Origin: Eonycteris spelaea
Lineage: Eukaryota > Chordata > Mammalia > Chiroptera > Pteropodidae
Reading direction: 5' to 3'
Length of the DNA: 64,000 bases
NCBI GenBank assembly: GCA_003508835.1
Contig: PUFA01000021.1
Location: 10,580,501 to 10,644,500 of the forward strand
The notes under the pieces were generated by a model that was not told where the DNA came from, made no database searches, and saw nothing but the letters and a program-made list of their open reading frames with translations. Shown here in pieces: positions 34,115 to 44,524 of this stretch (within the stretch, counting starts at the first letter, position 1; every line of letters begins with the position of its first letter). The position numbers were made by a program, and so were the translations under genes.

Positions 34115-35012
34115 TTAGCGGGATATAGGAGAGATGGAACCTCCATTCAGCGTCATGCTTTTTTGCCTAGTCTTGCACATCATGACCTTTGAAACGTGAC
34201 CTCTGATCATTATCTGTTCAATGAAAGTATCTGTATGTGGTGCGGAGCTTCTCTGATCCCTTAATAGTGTCAGTCGGGCTTGCATGGTGACAGGAAAGCT
34301 TGACACAGTATCCATATAAACCAAGGTATATTTAGAACTCTTACTCAATGGGTGGGGGCCAATATAAACTATTTTCCAATCCCTCAGTGGTTAGTAACCC
34401 TGATTCATGGCCCCAAAGTCCTCTAGTGGTTGCTTTGGACATCATTTAATATACATAAGAGGTACTGTTACTGCGTTAACCGAGTCAGTATATTTTAAGG
34501 GCATTTGGAATCCTTGGCCATATGCCATCCCACCCAGGCACTACAGTGAATGCTCTTTCTATGCACCCAATCTGCTGTATTTAATGAAGGATCAGTTGCT
34601 AAAGATTGTACCTGAGCTAATGCATCAGCTTCCTTATATTCAGGAGGTGCCAGCACCTTATGAGCTAGGACGCTGAAGACAGCGAGGACGGTCTCAGGCT
34701 CTTGCAGGTGAACTGAAATGTCTTTCCACATATTCTTACCCTGCAAGGACTTGTTCATGATCATCTATGCCTCAGTTTTCCATTGTCCAAGCCATAGGTT
34801 TAATAACTTTAGAATAGCCCAGGTGTCAGTGCAAAGGTCTAACAGCCAGTGCTCATGAGTGGTCACCAGCCAAACTGCTCTGAGTTCAGCCTGCTGGCTG
34901 CAGAAGTTCATTCCTATTGTATCTTTCTGACAGGATGCTCTTCTGCTTCAAGTAGGCATGCCACTTAGTCGAAGTAGATTAAGCCATGGCAGAGGTGAAC
35001 ATATGCTGAACC
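34115..35012 (-). pseudogene. pol: Endogenous retrovirus pol remnant: RNase H and integrase (class I)
   Basis: Read on the minus strand from 35.01 kb. Decayed RNase H sequence is followed by frames reading SVLAHKVLAPPEYKEADALA and TADWVHRKS, the RNase H end and the start of integrase in class I elements. Next comes the integrase core start IGPHPLSKSSKYTLVYMDTV (near 34348-34290), including the first catalytic-type Asp. Stops and frameshifts lie throughout, and the rest of integrase is lost where the L1 region begins. It shares orientation with the env remnant at 32.4-33.25 kb and is probably the same provirus. No intact product. Confidence 0.75.
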
Positions 35013-36390
35013 CATTCCTTGATGGGAAGGGAGGTTCTCTGGGTTACATAAGTAGAGCAAAACGTTCTAGATTGAATAAAATTAGTAATGAAAATTACTT
35101 TGAGATATTTGGAATATTGTTTCTTTTCTCTCCCTCTGTTCAGGGAGTAAATATGGAAGTTCTATCAAGCAAATGCTGTATTTATTCCAAACACAGACCC
35201 AGAAAATGGGGAAGGCATCTTGTCATGAATTTTGGTTCCCAATAGACCTAATTTGTTGTAAACTCAGATCAAAACTCTACTTCTCATCTCACCTCTCTAA
35301 ATCTCTACCTTAATCTTAACTGCTTTGGTATGTAGTGTCTCAGGGGGTTAGGTTTAGTTCACAGTTTTGTACAATAATCTCCACAGTATCTGCCTATTTT
35401 CTTACTCCAATGAATTATTTTCATTATGAATATCTTGAATGCATACCATGTACTAAGAAGGTACTCAGTGCATAGTTTTAATTCTATTGGAGGATATTTC
35501 CTCAAAGATTCTCACATCTCCCTTTCTTCAAATGATGCTGAGTCTGAGAATTTTGTTGAGTCTGGAAAATGAGTGAGAGATTACCATCATTCTCAAGACA
35601 ACTTAAATTTGTGCCAGAGTTGTTTTCCTTGTTAAATGTATCAAATATCACTTTATGGGTAGCTCACACATTTGTGAACTAGAAATTTAATGGTCTGTCA
35701 TCTATCACCAAAGATATCAGCAGTGGTCCACCTGAATATGGACACCATGCTCACCTTGCCTGTGAAGGCTGACAGGTGTCACCTGGCCTCAATGGCTCAA
35801 AAATACCTTATCCTTACAGAAATAAGAAATCTTGTTTCATCTGGAACATATTTTACCTAGAGAAAACAATCACAGTGGCACATTTACAAAGACACTGTCA
35901 CTTCTCTCAAATAAATATTTATCAACCTTAAGGTTAATTACTTTCTGGACCTTTTAAAAGATATTTTTCAGGGTTAGGTAACATTACCATTTTCCTAAAG
36001 TCTAGATTTTTTCTTCTCTCAACAAGTAATTTCTCTCCTTTAACTTCACTTATCAGAGGCCACAGGTGAGTAGCAATTTTAGACAATCAAGTAAACAGTG
36101 AGAACATCTGTTTGTGTATTGAACTAACAGATTATAATCATAATTTTGGGTAAGTGCACTTGTGTTAGGTCAGATGCCCTTGAAGCAGATTCTGAGATGG
36201 AAACTTATAAATATTTGATTTATCAAAAGAATGTTTTTAGGGAAATTCAATAATGGAATGAGATAAACATAAGAAAGGGGAAGAAGCTATAGAAACTGTA
36301 GTTTCAAATAAAATTTAAGACTGCTTTGACACAATCAACTCATTAACAATTGTCTTGTAGATCTCTGCAAAAGAACAGGTTATTGGGGGT
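35013..36390. other. Unassigned sequence between two ERV remnants
   Basis: May include further minus-strand retroviral or LTR sequence. At 36155-36240, GTCAGATGCCCTTGAAGCAGATTCTGAGATGG resembles a reversed LTR end. No secure assignment. Confidence 0.3.
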
Positions 36391-36394
36391 TCAG

Positions 36395-36404
36395 GTTTTG
36401 TATG

Positions 36405-36451
<47 letters not shown>

Positions 36452-37910
36452 ATGTGTGTGTGTGTTCTGGCAGATTAGACATTCAAGAGCAGCAATAGTT
36501 GGATCAGCCTTGGTGATCATGGTGATCAACACAAGTATGGCTGTTGGCATAGACTTGATCTCTTCTACCTGTATAGTCCATTGCATAGTCCATCAAGTGA
36601 GGAAAAAGACTCATAAAATTTGGCCAAATCATTCTATATACTTGTTTCTTCTTTTTTTTTCAGTGCCTTTCCTATGGTGGATGCTTTGTAGCACATGTTA
36701 ATGTACAATACAAAGACACCTACAACTTGCTTACTGTTTCATAGCTCTGCTTATGTACTTCTTTCCCAAACATCTATCTGGTCCACAACTTTAAATGTTA
36801 CTTCTTTCAGATGTTCGACCCACGAGCCAAGGCATTTGTAAATTTACATGAATCCATATGTATTCTTAACTCAGGACACTTATCTCTTCACATCAAGTGG
36901 ATGACTACGTTCAGTACCAAAAGCTCCATTCACTAAAGAATAATCTACCTCACAGTGCCTCTTAAGGCTGCATTTAAGTATGTCTGTAGCATAGCAGCTG
37001 GACATTTTCAGTCTATACCAACATACCAAGCTAATTTATACATGAACCAAGGCTAGTATTTTTATTATACCCATGAGATTATAGATAAGGCTACAGTGAT
37101 GATTAATGTATTTGGACTGTCTGTTTATACAGCTAACATATGCCTAGTACAAAATCTATGACTTTCACCTTATAATGGATGCTGCCATGCCTACTCAGCC
37201 ACTCAATAATGTAGTGAATCTGAAACCAAAAGCTTATATGGTAAGGTCAAAGCTCAAGGTCATTTGTAACCCATCTCCAGATGCTCATTCACGTGGCAGG
37301 GGCCACCTTTGAATGTGTATAGTGTTTTGTTGCAAAGGACAACAGACTTCTATAACTTTGTTCTAAACCTCTTCTGTGTCTTTCTGGGGCATACTATGTA
37401 AGGTTCTACCGTGGATACCTCTATTACAATGTTACCTGATGAATCAAATGTTCAAAGTGACATTCTGCTTGCACTTGGCTTGGACCCTACTTAAAACCTA
37501 CAGACATTTGTGTAACTTGATGAAAAGATTTGAGAGTATTTCTAAATATGGAATATACAGCCTCCAGACTGCAGAAGCTGATGGGTTTGGGCTTACTTTT
37601 TAATGGGAAGGAGTTTAATAACTGGTACTTTATCTTGGAGGAGATACCCTAGTGTGCCCCAGAATATTAGAATGCTAAAATGTTTACCTCTGTGTCAAGT
37701 TTTTTAACTTGTTCCAACTTGAGGCAAGGGTTCTTTCTAACCCAATTCACTGTATGTCATTGGCTAAGACCTAAGGTGTGAAAGATTATAATTCCCAGGA
37801 GATTCTGGATGTCATGGTTGTATGGCTCAAGAATAATCCTTCAGAGAAGTGTGCAAGTTTTATTCATCAACACAGGCTGTCTGCTGCAAAACTAAAATCA
37901 GTATTTAGTC
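36395..37910 (-). pseudogene. pol: ERVL-like endogenous retrovirus pol remnant
   Basis: Minus-strand translation gives scattered but ordered pol-like pieces. First is a reverse-transcriptase connection-like IPYLEILSNLFIKLHKC (about 37545-37495). Then comes an RNase H-like DSCKFTNALARG (near 36845) followed by VVGVFVLYINMCYKAST (about 36725-36680). Last is an integrase zinc-finger-like AALECLICQ (about 36490-36465). The order suits an ERVL-type pol. Many stops are present and no frame is intact. A (TG)n array abuts the zinc-finger remnant. The upstream limit near 37.9 kb is uncertain. It is distinct from the class I element at 31.7-35 kb. Confidence 0.5.
36408..36465. repeat. (TG)n microsatellite
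   Basis: About 28 TG units with one CA interruption near 36451. The Cys-Val and Thr-His open frames over it are artefacts. Confidence 0.95.
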
Positions 37911-39325
37911 TAATCTAATTTTTTTCTGATTAATTTTATTGCACATTCATGATTTTTATGTTTATTTCAATGTTATATTTTTAACATACATATAGATAAG
38001 AAAATCTTCCAATTCTTCTTTTTTTTGTGAATAAGTTGTCTTTTCCTGGATTTGGCTTTGCAATTGGACCCGAAGGGTAGGTTCTAGTCTTACTCTTATT
38101 ATAGGTCTAGAGAAAATGAGACATTAGGGGAAGGAAAAATGAAGATATTTGAATTCTCCTTGCAAGTTAGCTGCCTCAGGTGTGATGAGTTCAGCATTTT
38201 CAAGCAATGCAGAAATGGCTGCATTGAATGGTTAAAAGGATCATCACACAGAATTGCTTTGGATGGCAAAATATGATCAGTGGTGTTCTGGGCCTGAGTC
38301 CTATGAATCTTTTCTTATAACCCCTTTCCAACGTTCAAGTCTTATCTTTGCTGATAAATGACTCATCTTTCATGTAGTAGATTCAATGAGCCTGAGAATT
38401 AAACTGGCCTAATTTGGCAGCCCAAGGGACACCCTTAGTGTGAATTTTTGCTATATGAACACTATTTCTGAAAGAGAGAAGATTCTTTCAGCAGAGAGAT
38501 AGTCTCTGCCTCTGACTTTGTTTTGAGCTGAGACTCGGGACCTATCTTTTCATTTTATTTATTTTACTTCTGTATACATTTGGAAACAACCAGCTTAATT
38601 CTTTAGATTTTGAATTACTCATGTCTTTAGTAAAATTTTTTATCAGTTGATATTTAGTTCCCAAAACCTTGCCTCCTTTTTGTACATTTTTCTAAATGAC
38701 ATATGGGATAATTTAACTGCTTACTCTTGTATGAGATGGGTCCATAATGTCCTATTCTATGATTAAAATATGATTTTTATTGTCATCACAGCGAAGCAGG
38801 TCTAGTAAGCAATCATCCATTCCTTTTTTCTGTCAAAGTCCTTTACCTGCAGCATTCTTGGTACTAATTTATCAGTCACTGTTGTTGTTGTTGTTGTTTT
38901 ACTGAAAACAATAGAAATTATTCTTTTATAAAAATTGAACAAATTATTTATTTAAAAATGATTTAGTGACTAGGTTGTTTTGAAAATCAAAATTCTACAC
39001 TAGAGAGTTAAAAAATACATATCCAAATTACACCGTAATATGTTCTGCAGGTGACACATTTCTGTTGTCCAGGAGTAGGAACATTAAAACTTCATTACAG
39101 ATACTGCACTCTGGACCTTGCCACTAATATTACTGTCACTGATGAATTTGAAAGCTAAATATCCCTGCTGCTATTTGATCAGGATGGAATATTCATGTGG
39201 GCTAATTTTTCAGGTTCAGTAACTTCTGAATTAGGTATATTTGATTAGCATAGTTATACAAGAAGCTGAAAAAAATGAATTATAGGTCCCAGTATGGCCA
39301 GATTATGCATTCATAACTTGAAATT
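37911..39325. other. Unassigned sequence
   Basis: Could include more of the ERVL-like remnant (38.1-38.55 kb is slightly richer in G+C) but no diagnostic motif was seen. A (GTT)n run lies at about 38880-38898. Confidence 0.35.
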
Positions 39326-39329
39326 TTCT

Positions 39330-39790
39330 GAAATATGGAGGAGATACTTAAGAAAATGCTCATTGACCAAAGAGAACACCAAATGGTCAATACATTGAAA
39401 AATATAAAAGATGCATTTAAAAGATGTGCTTAATCTAGCAAATGAATTCTCACTTATGTACAAGGGGAATAAAAGGGAGAGTATATAAGGAAAAATGAAT
39501 AGTATATAAGAAGAGACAGAATGAAAGTAGGTTAGAACAGCAGGGATATAGATGCATGAGCTTATAATTATAGGGAGGCAGATTGAAGGAGCATACCAAG
39601 AACAGAGGACCAATCTGGATAAGCAAGCAGTGACTACATCATGCAAGGATTCATGAGCCTTGTTAAGGTGATGGATTCCAAGTAATGGGGACTATCAAGA
39701 GCTATGAGATGTGTGAGATTGGACCCTTCTTGAAATCGTCAAGTTTCATGGATGCTGGCTTTATGGCTGCTAGTATAAAACAAGATTTCT
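39330..39790 (-). mobile_element. L2 LINE body (reverse)
   Basis: The G/A-rich plus strand ends with GGACCAATCTGGATAAGC, CTACATCATGCAAGGATTCATGAGCCTTGTTAAGGTGATGGATTCCAAG and GGGACTATCAAGAGCTATGAGATG. This follows the antisense L2 body (ATCATGCAGGGCCTTGTAGGCC-like, then a GGATTT...AAGCC block). Confidence 0.5.
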
Positions 39791-41512
39791 GGCACAGGCA
39801 CAAAAAACCTGTTTAATTCACAGCAACAACAGTAATTAAAATTATGATGACTTCTTTGCTGATTTCCTAAGACTGGATTCACACTGGACTATGTGAAGAA
39901 GCCCCGAGACACCCATCTGTGTAGTGAATTACAGGAAAGAAGTAGAGAGTTTAGAGGGCAAAACATTTTCTATTTTGTGGTAAACTTTCCTGCTTTTGCT
40001 CTGGAGGAAGACATCATCTTTATTTTACTAGACGGTAAAACTGCCTACCATTTACTCCAAAAGGAAATATTACTTTACCTACCAAGTTTATTCACCCTAC
40101 AGATACTTTTGAAAAGAGTGAGAGAAGAAAGGCAGTCAGTGTGTCCCCTTGGAATACATGTAAACGTGTTCCAAGTGGACACAAACAAGAACCAGGGAGA
40201 ATCATTCAATATTTCCAGCATAAAGATCCTTGGTCAATAAATCTCTTTATTCACATTTTTTTAAATTTAAATTTACTTGGGAATATGAAGAATGTTTTGA
40301 GAATATCTTTCTTGAATAAAGTTAATAGGAATCCTAGAAACAAATTTAAAGACAGGAGAGTTGTACATTGGGTCAAGAAAGAGGAATACAGTACTACATA
40401 GAAATGAGAGTATGGTAAATTATAACCTAGACATATGATTGTGTATATAATAATTAAATATGATAATATTTATTTCTCCACACACTCTATACATACAGTT
40501 ACTATTAGGTACTAATACAACAAATGCAAAGACCTCTTTGTATCAGTTTAAAAAGTAGTAAATACACACACGTTACACATGCATAACAGAGACACCGTAA
40601 GTTTGCAAACAACACTTTCATATTTGTATATACACATGTATATATACACACATAAATATATACATATGTGTGTTGATGTATATTTTTACAGATCTGCATT
40701 TTTTAGATAAAAGTTGATTCCAAATGGGAAATTAAATGTATCAAGTATTGAGTTAAATACTGTGCAAAGACTATTTCACTATGAATGTAATTTTCAAGGA
40801 AACCATGCATACTCCAAAATTATACAGATCTGCCTTGCACACCAGATATTTTTTGGAGGATATCAAAAAACCAGATTGTAGACATTTGATTAATTTTTTT
40901 TGGTATATTTTGGTGGGAGAATTGCAATTGTAATTGCTCCCAAAACTATGTACTTTATAGACCCAAAACTAGGGAAGAAAGAAGTGTGTGCTATGTAGAT
41001 ATTTCATTTGAGTCATGGTTTTATCTGTAGCTAAATGGCTTTCTAAAACTCTGATCTTTCTTTTCTAGTCCTTTACATCATCACAGCCTGAAGCTGTGGC
41101 TATCACTGCTTCTGTGAGATGAATCTCTGCTATTCTCCTCACTTTACTTTTACATTATTCACATTCTCCTCTTTCTATACAATTTTTCTCAGGATGTTTA
41201 TCTTCTATGTTAAAAATATGTCTTTTACCCACAGGCAAGCTAAAAATGTAATAGTCACATATATGAACATAAATCCAGGTAGTTCATCCTTCTCAAAGTT
41301 TGGCAGGCTCAAAAGTGCATTTAAAAAATAAAAAAAGTTTTGTTATTGTCATTGTCGATGCTGCTCTTCCCTCATCTTATCATTTGCTAACAGAGAATCC
41401 ATCATACTAGAATCATGAATGATTCAAAATACTAACCTTTGTGTAAGTCTAGTGTCATAGAATTCTATTTAAACATTTTCTGTTTTCCTGATATGACATC
41501 AGAATTCATGCA
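39791..41512. other. Unassigned sequence
   Basis: Contains a 115-codon plus-strand frame (39893-40240) with no recognised domain. Its DNA texture suggests an old LTR-element internal region, so I do not call it a gene. TA/CA-rich simple sequence lies at 40620-40690. Confidence 0.35.
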
Positions 41513-41514
41513 GG

Positions 41515-42110
41515 TATTTTTAAAATTAAATTTATTGAGGTGACATTGATTCATAACATTACATAAGTTTCAGTTATACAACCAATACGTCATCTGTGTA
41601 TTCCATTGTGCGCCAGTCTAGTCTCCTTCTGTCACCATATATTTGACTCCCTTTACCTTCCTCATTCTCTCCTCACCTCTCTTCTGGTAACCTTTGTACC
41701 GTTGTCTCTGTCTATGAATGTGTTTGTTTGTTTTATTTGTTCGATTGTTACTTTTTGTTTTATATCCGACAGATGAATGAAATCTCATGGTTCTTGTCCT
41801 TTTCCTTCTGATGATAGATCCATTCATGTTATTGCACATAGCAATATTTCATCTTTTCTTATGGCTGCGTAATACTCCATTGTATACATGTACCACCTGT
41901 TGTTTATCCAGTCATTGGTCAGAGGACACTTTGGTTGTTTTCATATATTGGCTGTTGTAAATAATTCTGTAATGAACGTAAGGGTACATGCATTTTTTAA
42001 GAAGAGTTTTCAATTTTTTATGGTAGATACCCAGAAAATGGATTGCTGGGTCATATGGTAGCTCTTAATTTTTTGAGGAACCTCCACGTTCAGCTATTCA
42101 AGTATTTACA
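41515..42110 (-). mobile_element. L1 3' portion (reverse)
   Basis: The plus strand runs AAATTAAATTTATTGAGGTGACATTGATTCATAACATTACATAAGTTTC, GCGTAATACTCCATTGTATACATGTACCACC, GTAGATACCCAGAAAATGGATTGCTGGGTCATATGGTAGC, then TTTTTTGAGGAACCTCCACG. It is antisense L1, 5'-truncated near 42.1 kb. It is the same general kind of L1 as that at 33.3-34.0 kb, with a different 3' terminus. Confidence 0.85.
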
Positions 42111-42825
42111 AACTATAAGTTCACTGGAATTGCTTTTTGTCAATGCCTCTTGCCTGAGCAGGAGGGGGCATCTAAGTGAACTTGGTTCTTTGAGTGATAA
42201 GGTGAGACACGAAGTTGGCTGTTAAGTTACATAATTTAATTAGAGCTAGCTTCTTGGCTCAATTACTTCATTCTTCTGCAGCTTCCCCCCCCCGCCAATT
42301 TTTAAAAATTAAGCCTGGCACACACTTAACTAACATTAGAAATAAAGCATCCAATAAGAAGCTTTATTTATTTTTCTTAAATGTAAACATTTTGTCCTTT
42401 ATATCAAGCCTATGTAAAATGGTGATATTATAACATTTTTCTTTTCCATTCCCATTCCAGGTATCTTATTTGGGACCAAAAATCAGCAATGTAATTTAAA
42501 AAGCCAAATAAAGTAGAAAATTAAAATAATATGTAGATACTTTAAACATTTTATTTAAGCTTTTTTACTTATAAATGTGCATTTATTCTGCAATAATTTG
42601 ACATGGAGTCAAAGCCATTTAGATAATACTATAAAATTTGAATTAAATAATTGCAGTAACAATTAAAAATGATGTGAAGAAGTATAAAAATAACACGAGA
42701 CTCTTGGTAAGCAAACATGGAATCATAAAAAGTAAAAGTATGCAGATTGCCACAGGAAGTAGTTTACCAGCCACAAGCGTCCTTGTGCAATTAGCATTTG
42801 AGTATTTTTTTTTATTTACTATTAT
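42111..42825. other. Unassigned AT-rich sequence
   Basis: No repeat or exon recognised. Chance frames only. Confidence 0.4.
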
Positions 42826-42829
42826 TTTT

Positions 42830-42995
42830 AAAATTTTAGTGAACACTTAACATGAGATACACCCTCTTAACAAAGTTTTGAGCACACAGTGTAGTATCAT
42901 TAACAACAGTCACGATAACGTTGTGCAGCAGTTCGCTGGGACCATCCGCCTTGCACAAAGGAAACTTGACACTGTTGTATGGCGATCACACGCCC
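42830..42995 (-). mobile_element. L1M 3' UTR fragment (reverse)
   Basis: CATGAGATACACCCTCTTAACAAAGTTTTGAGCACACAGTGTAGTATCATTAAC followed by CACGATAACGTTGTGCAGCAG fits the antisense L1M 3' UTR. Confidence 0.6.
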
Positions 42996-43385
42996 CACCT
43001 CCTCTCTGCCTGGTTTTGCAGGTTGTTCTAACAGTCTGCTGCACACAGCATTTCTACACAATTTACTTCTCGAGCTTTAAAGCAAATTAAGTACCAGAAG
43101 AACATTGCAGAAGGAAGTACGTTGCAAGAGGTTAAAAGGAAAAAGAAAAAAAAAAAAAAACCTTTGACTTAAAATGAGTTATTCTGGTTCAATCAATGCT
43201 CAAAAACATGTTACGAAATGTGAAAAAATGTAAGTGGTTTAGTAAACAGTCATTTAGGTCTACACGACGCTGTTTTAGTGTTGCGCTAGCCACCTCACTG
43301 ACATGCATGGTTCCTGTCACCTCCCTCAGTATGCTCTGGCTGCACAGGAAAGACACCTTTCTTATGTTCCTTCTACCTGGATGGC
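42996..43385. other. Unassigned sequence
   Basis: An A-run (43145-43160) could be the tail of an unrecognised retroelement. No exon recognised. Confidence 0.4.
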
Positions 43386-43390
43386 ACCCG

Positions 43391-43395
43391 ACACA

Positions 43396-43436
<41 letters not shown>
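43391..43436. repeat. (CA)n microsatellite
   Basis: About 22 CA/CG-CA units. The long open frames running through it are artefacts. Confidence 0.95.
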
Positions 43437-43438
<2 letters not shown>

Positions 43439-43644
43439 TATGGCTTTATCTTCACTACATATTTGGCCTTTGCTCTAGTGTCTCAATCCTATATTTTGCC
43501 TCTTTACTACTGTTTTAGACCTACAGATACTACTTATCACTACAGATAGTACGCAGCATTCTGTGATGTGTAGTTTCCTTTGCTTTCTTGTTCCCTACAA
43601 CTAGAAGTTAAACTCCATTACAGAAACAGAGCTTATTTTCCATT

Positions 43645-44035
43645 ATTGTGAACAAAAGTCAGCATACTGCTATTTGCAATGACATGGATGGATCTTGACG
43701 CAATTATGCTAAGCGAAGTAAGTCAGACCGAAAAAGTTGATAACCATATGATTTCACTCACATGTAGGATATAAAACTGGAAGTAACAACAAACGAGACA
43801 TATAAACGACAACTCATAGACACAGTTTAGTGGTCACCAGAGGGAAAGTGAGGGAGGGCGGTAGAGAAGGGTAAGGGGGGTCAAATATATGGTGACTGAA
43901 GGGATCTGACTTTGAGTGGTGAACACACAATGCAATATAAATATGATGTATTATTGAATTGTATACTTGAAACATATAATTTTATTAATCAATGTCACCC
44001 CAATAAATTTCATTAAAAAATAAAATAAATAAATA
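43645..44035 (+). mobile_element. L1 3' end, bat-type terminus
   Basis: CAGCATACTGCTATTTGCAATGACATGGATGGATCTTGACGC, AGCGAAGTAAGTCAGACCG and TATGATTTCACTCACATGTAGGATATAAAAC, then GTATACTTGAAACATATAATTTTATTAATCAATGTCACCCCAATAAATTTC. It ends in an A-rich (AAATAAAT) tail. The terminus TCAATGTCACCCCAATAAAT is one I associate with bat L1s. 5'-truncated. Confidence 0.85.
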
Positions 44036-44475
44036 AGAAATAATAAAACTTGAAAGGAAACATATGCAACAGATTTTAGTTACACTTCAAAAAAGTTGTT
44101 ACAACCTACAGTCTGGCCCCACCTGCTGTTTACCTAAACCACCGGCTCCATTTTGCTCCCACTTATGTGATTTATTATCCAGCAATGAAGCATAGTTCGC
44201 TCATGACATACTTCTCCTCTATTATGACAATAAACTGTAGATAGCTTTTGCTATTAGAAATGAAGGTCATGAATGAAGAATTCATGTTTGGTTTTTTTCT
44301 TGTGGAAATTTGTCTTAAATTGACTGAAATTTGTCTTTCTATAGGTTCATGGACTGTTGCTAAGAGCCTAATTTTATATAAGTTGATTGTGTCACCAATT
44401 CTGAAATAGGAAAGATACAAATGTGAGACAATCTCCTATAAACGAATACAATCACTTCATTACACGTTCAGTCTT
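44036..44475. other. Unassigned sequence
   Basis: No repeat or exon recognised. Confidence 0.4.
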
Positions 44476-44476
44476 T

Positions 44477-44524
44477 ATGTGTGTGTGTGTGTGTGTGTGC
44501 GCATGTGCACGTGCACACACACGT
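44477..44524. repeat. 48-base alternating purine-pyrimidine tract
   Basis: (TG)n passes through GCGCATGTGCACGTGCAC into (AC)n without a break in purine-pyrimidine alternation. It is therefore also largely self-complementary around its centre. Confidence 0.95.

Noticed and set aside
39893..40240. 115-codon plus-strand open frame
   Set aside because: No recognisable domain and no splice, promoter or polyadenylation context; the DNA texture suggests an old LTR-element interior.
43196..43549. 117-codon frame with a poly-Thr-His run
   Set aside because: Created by the (CA)n microsatellite.
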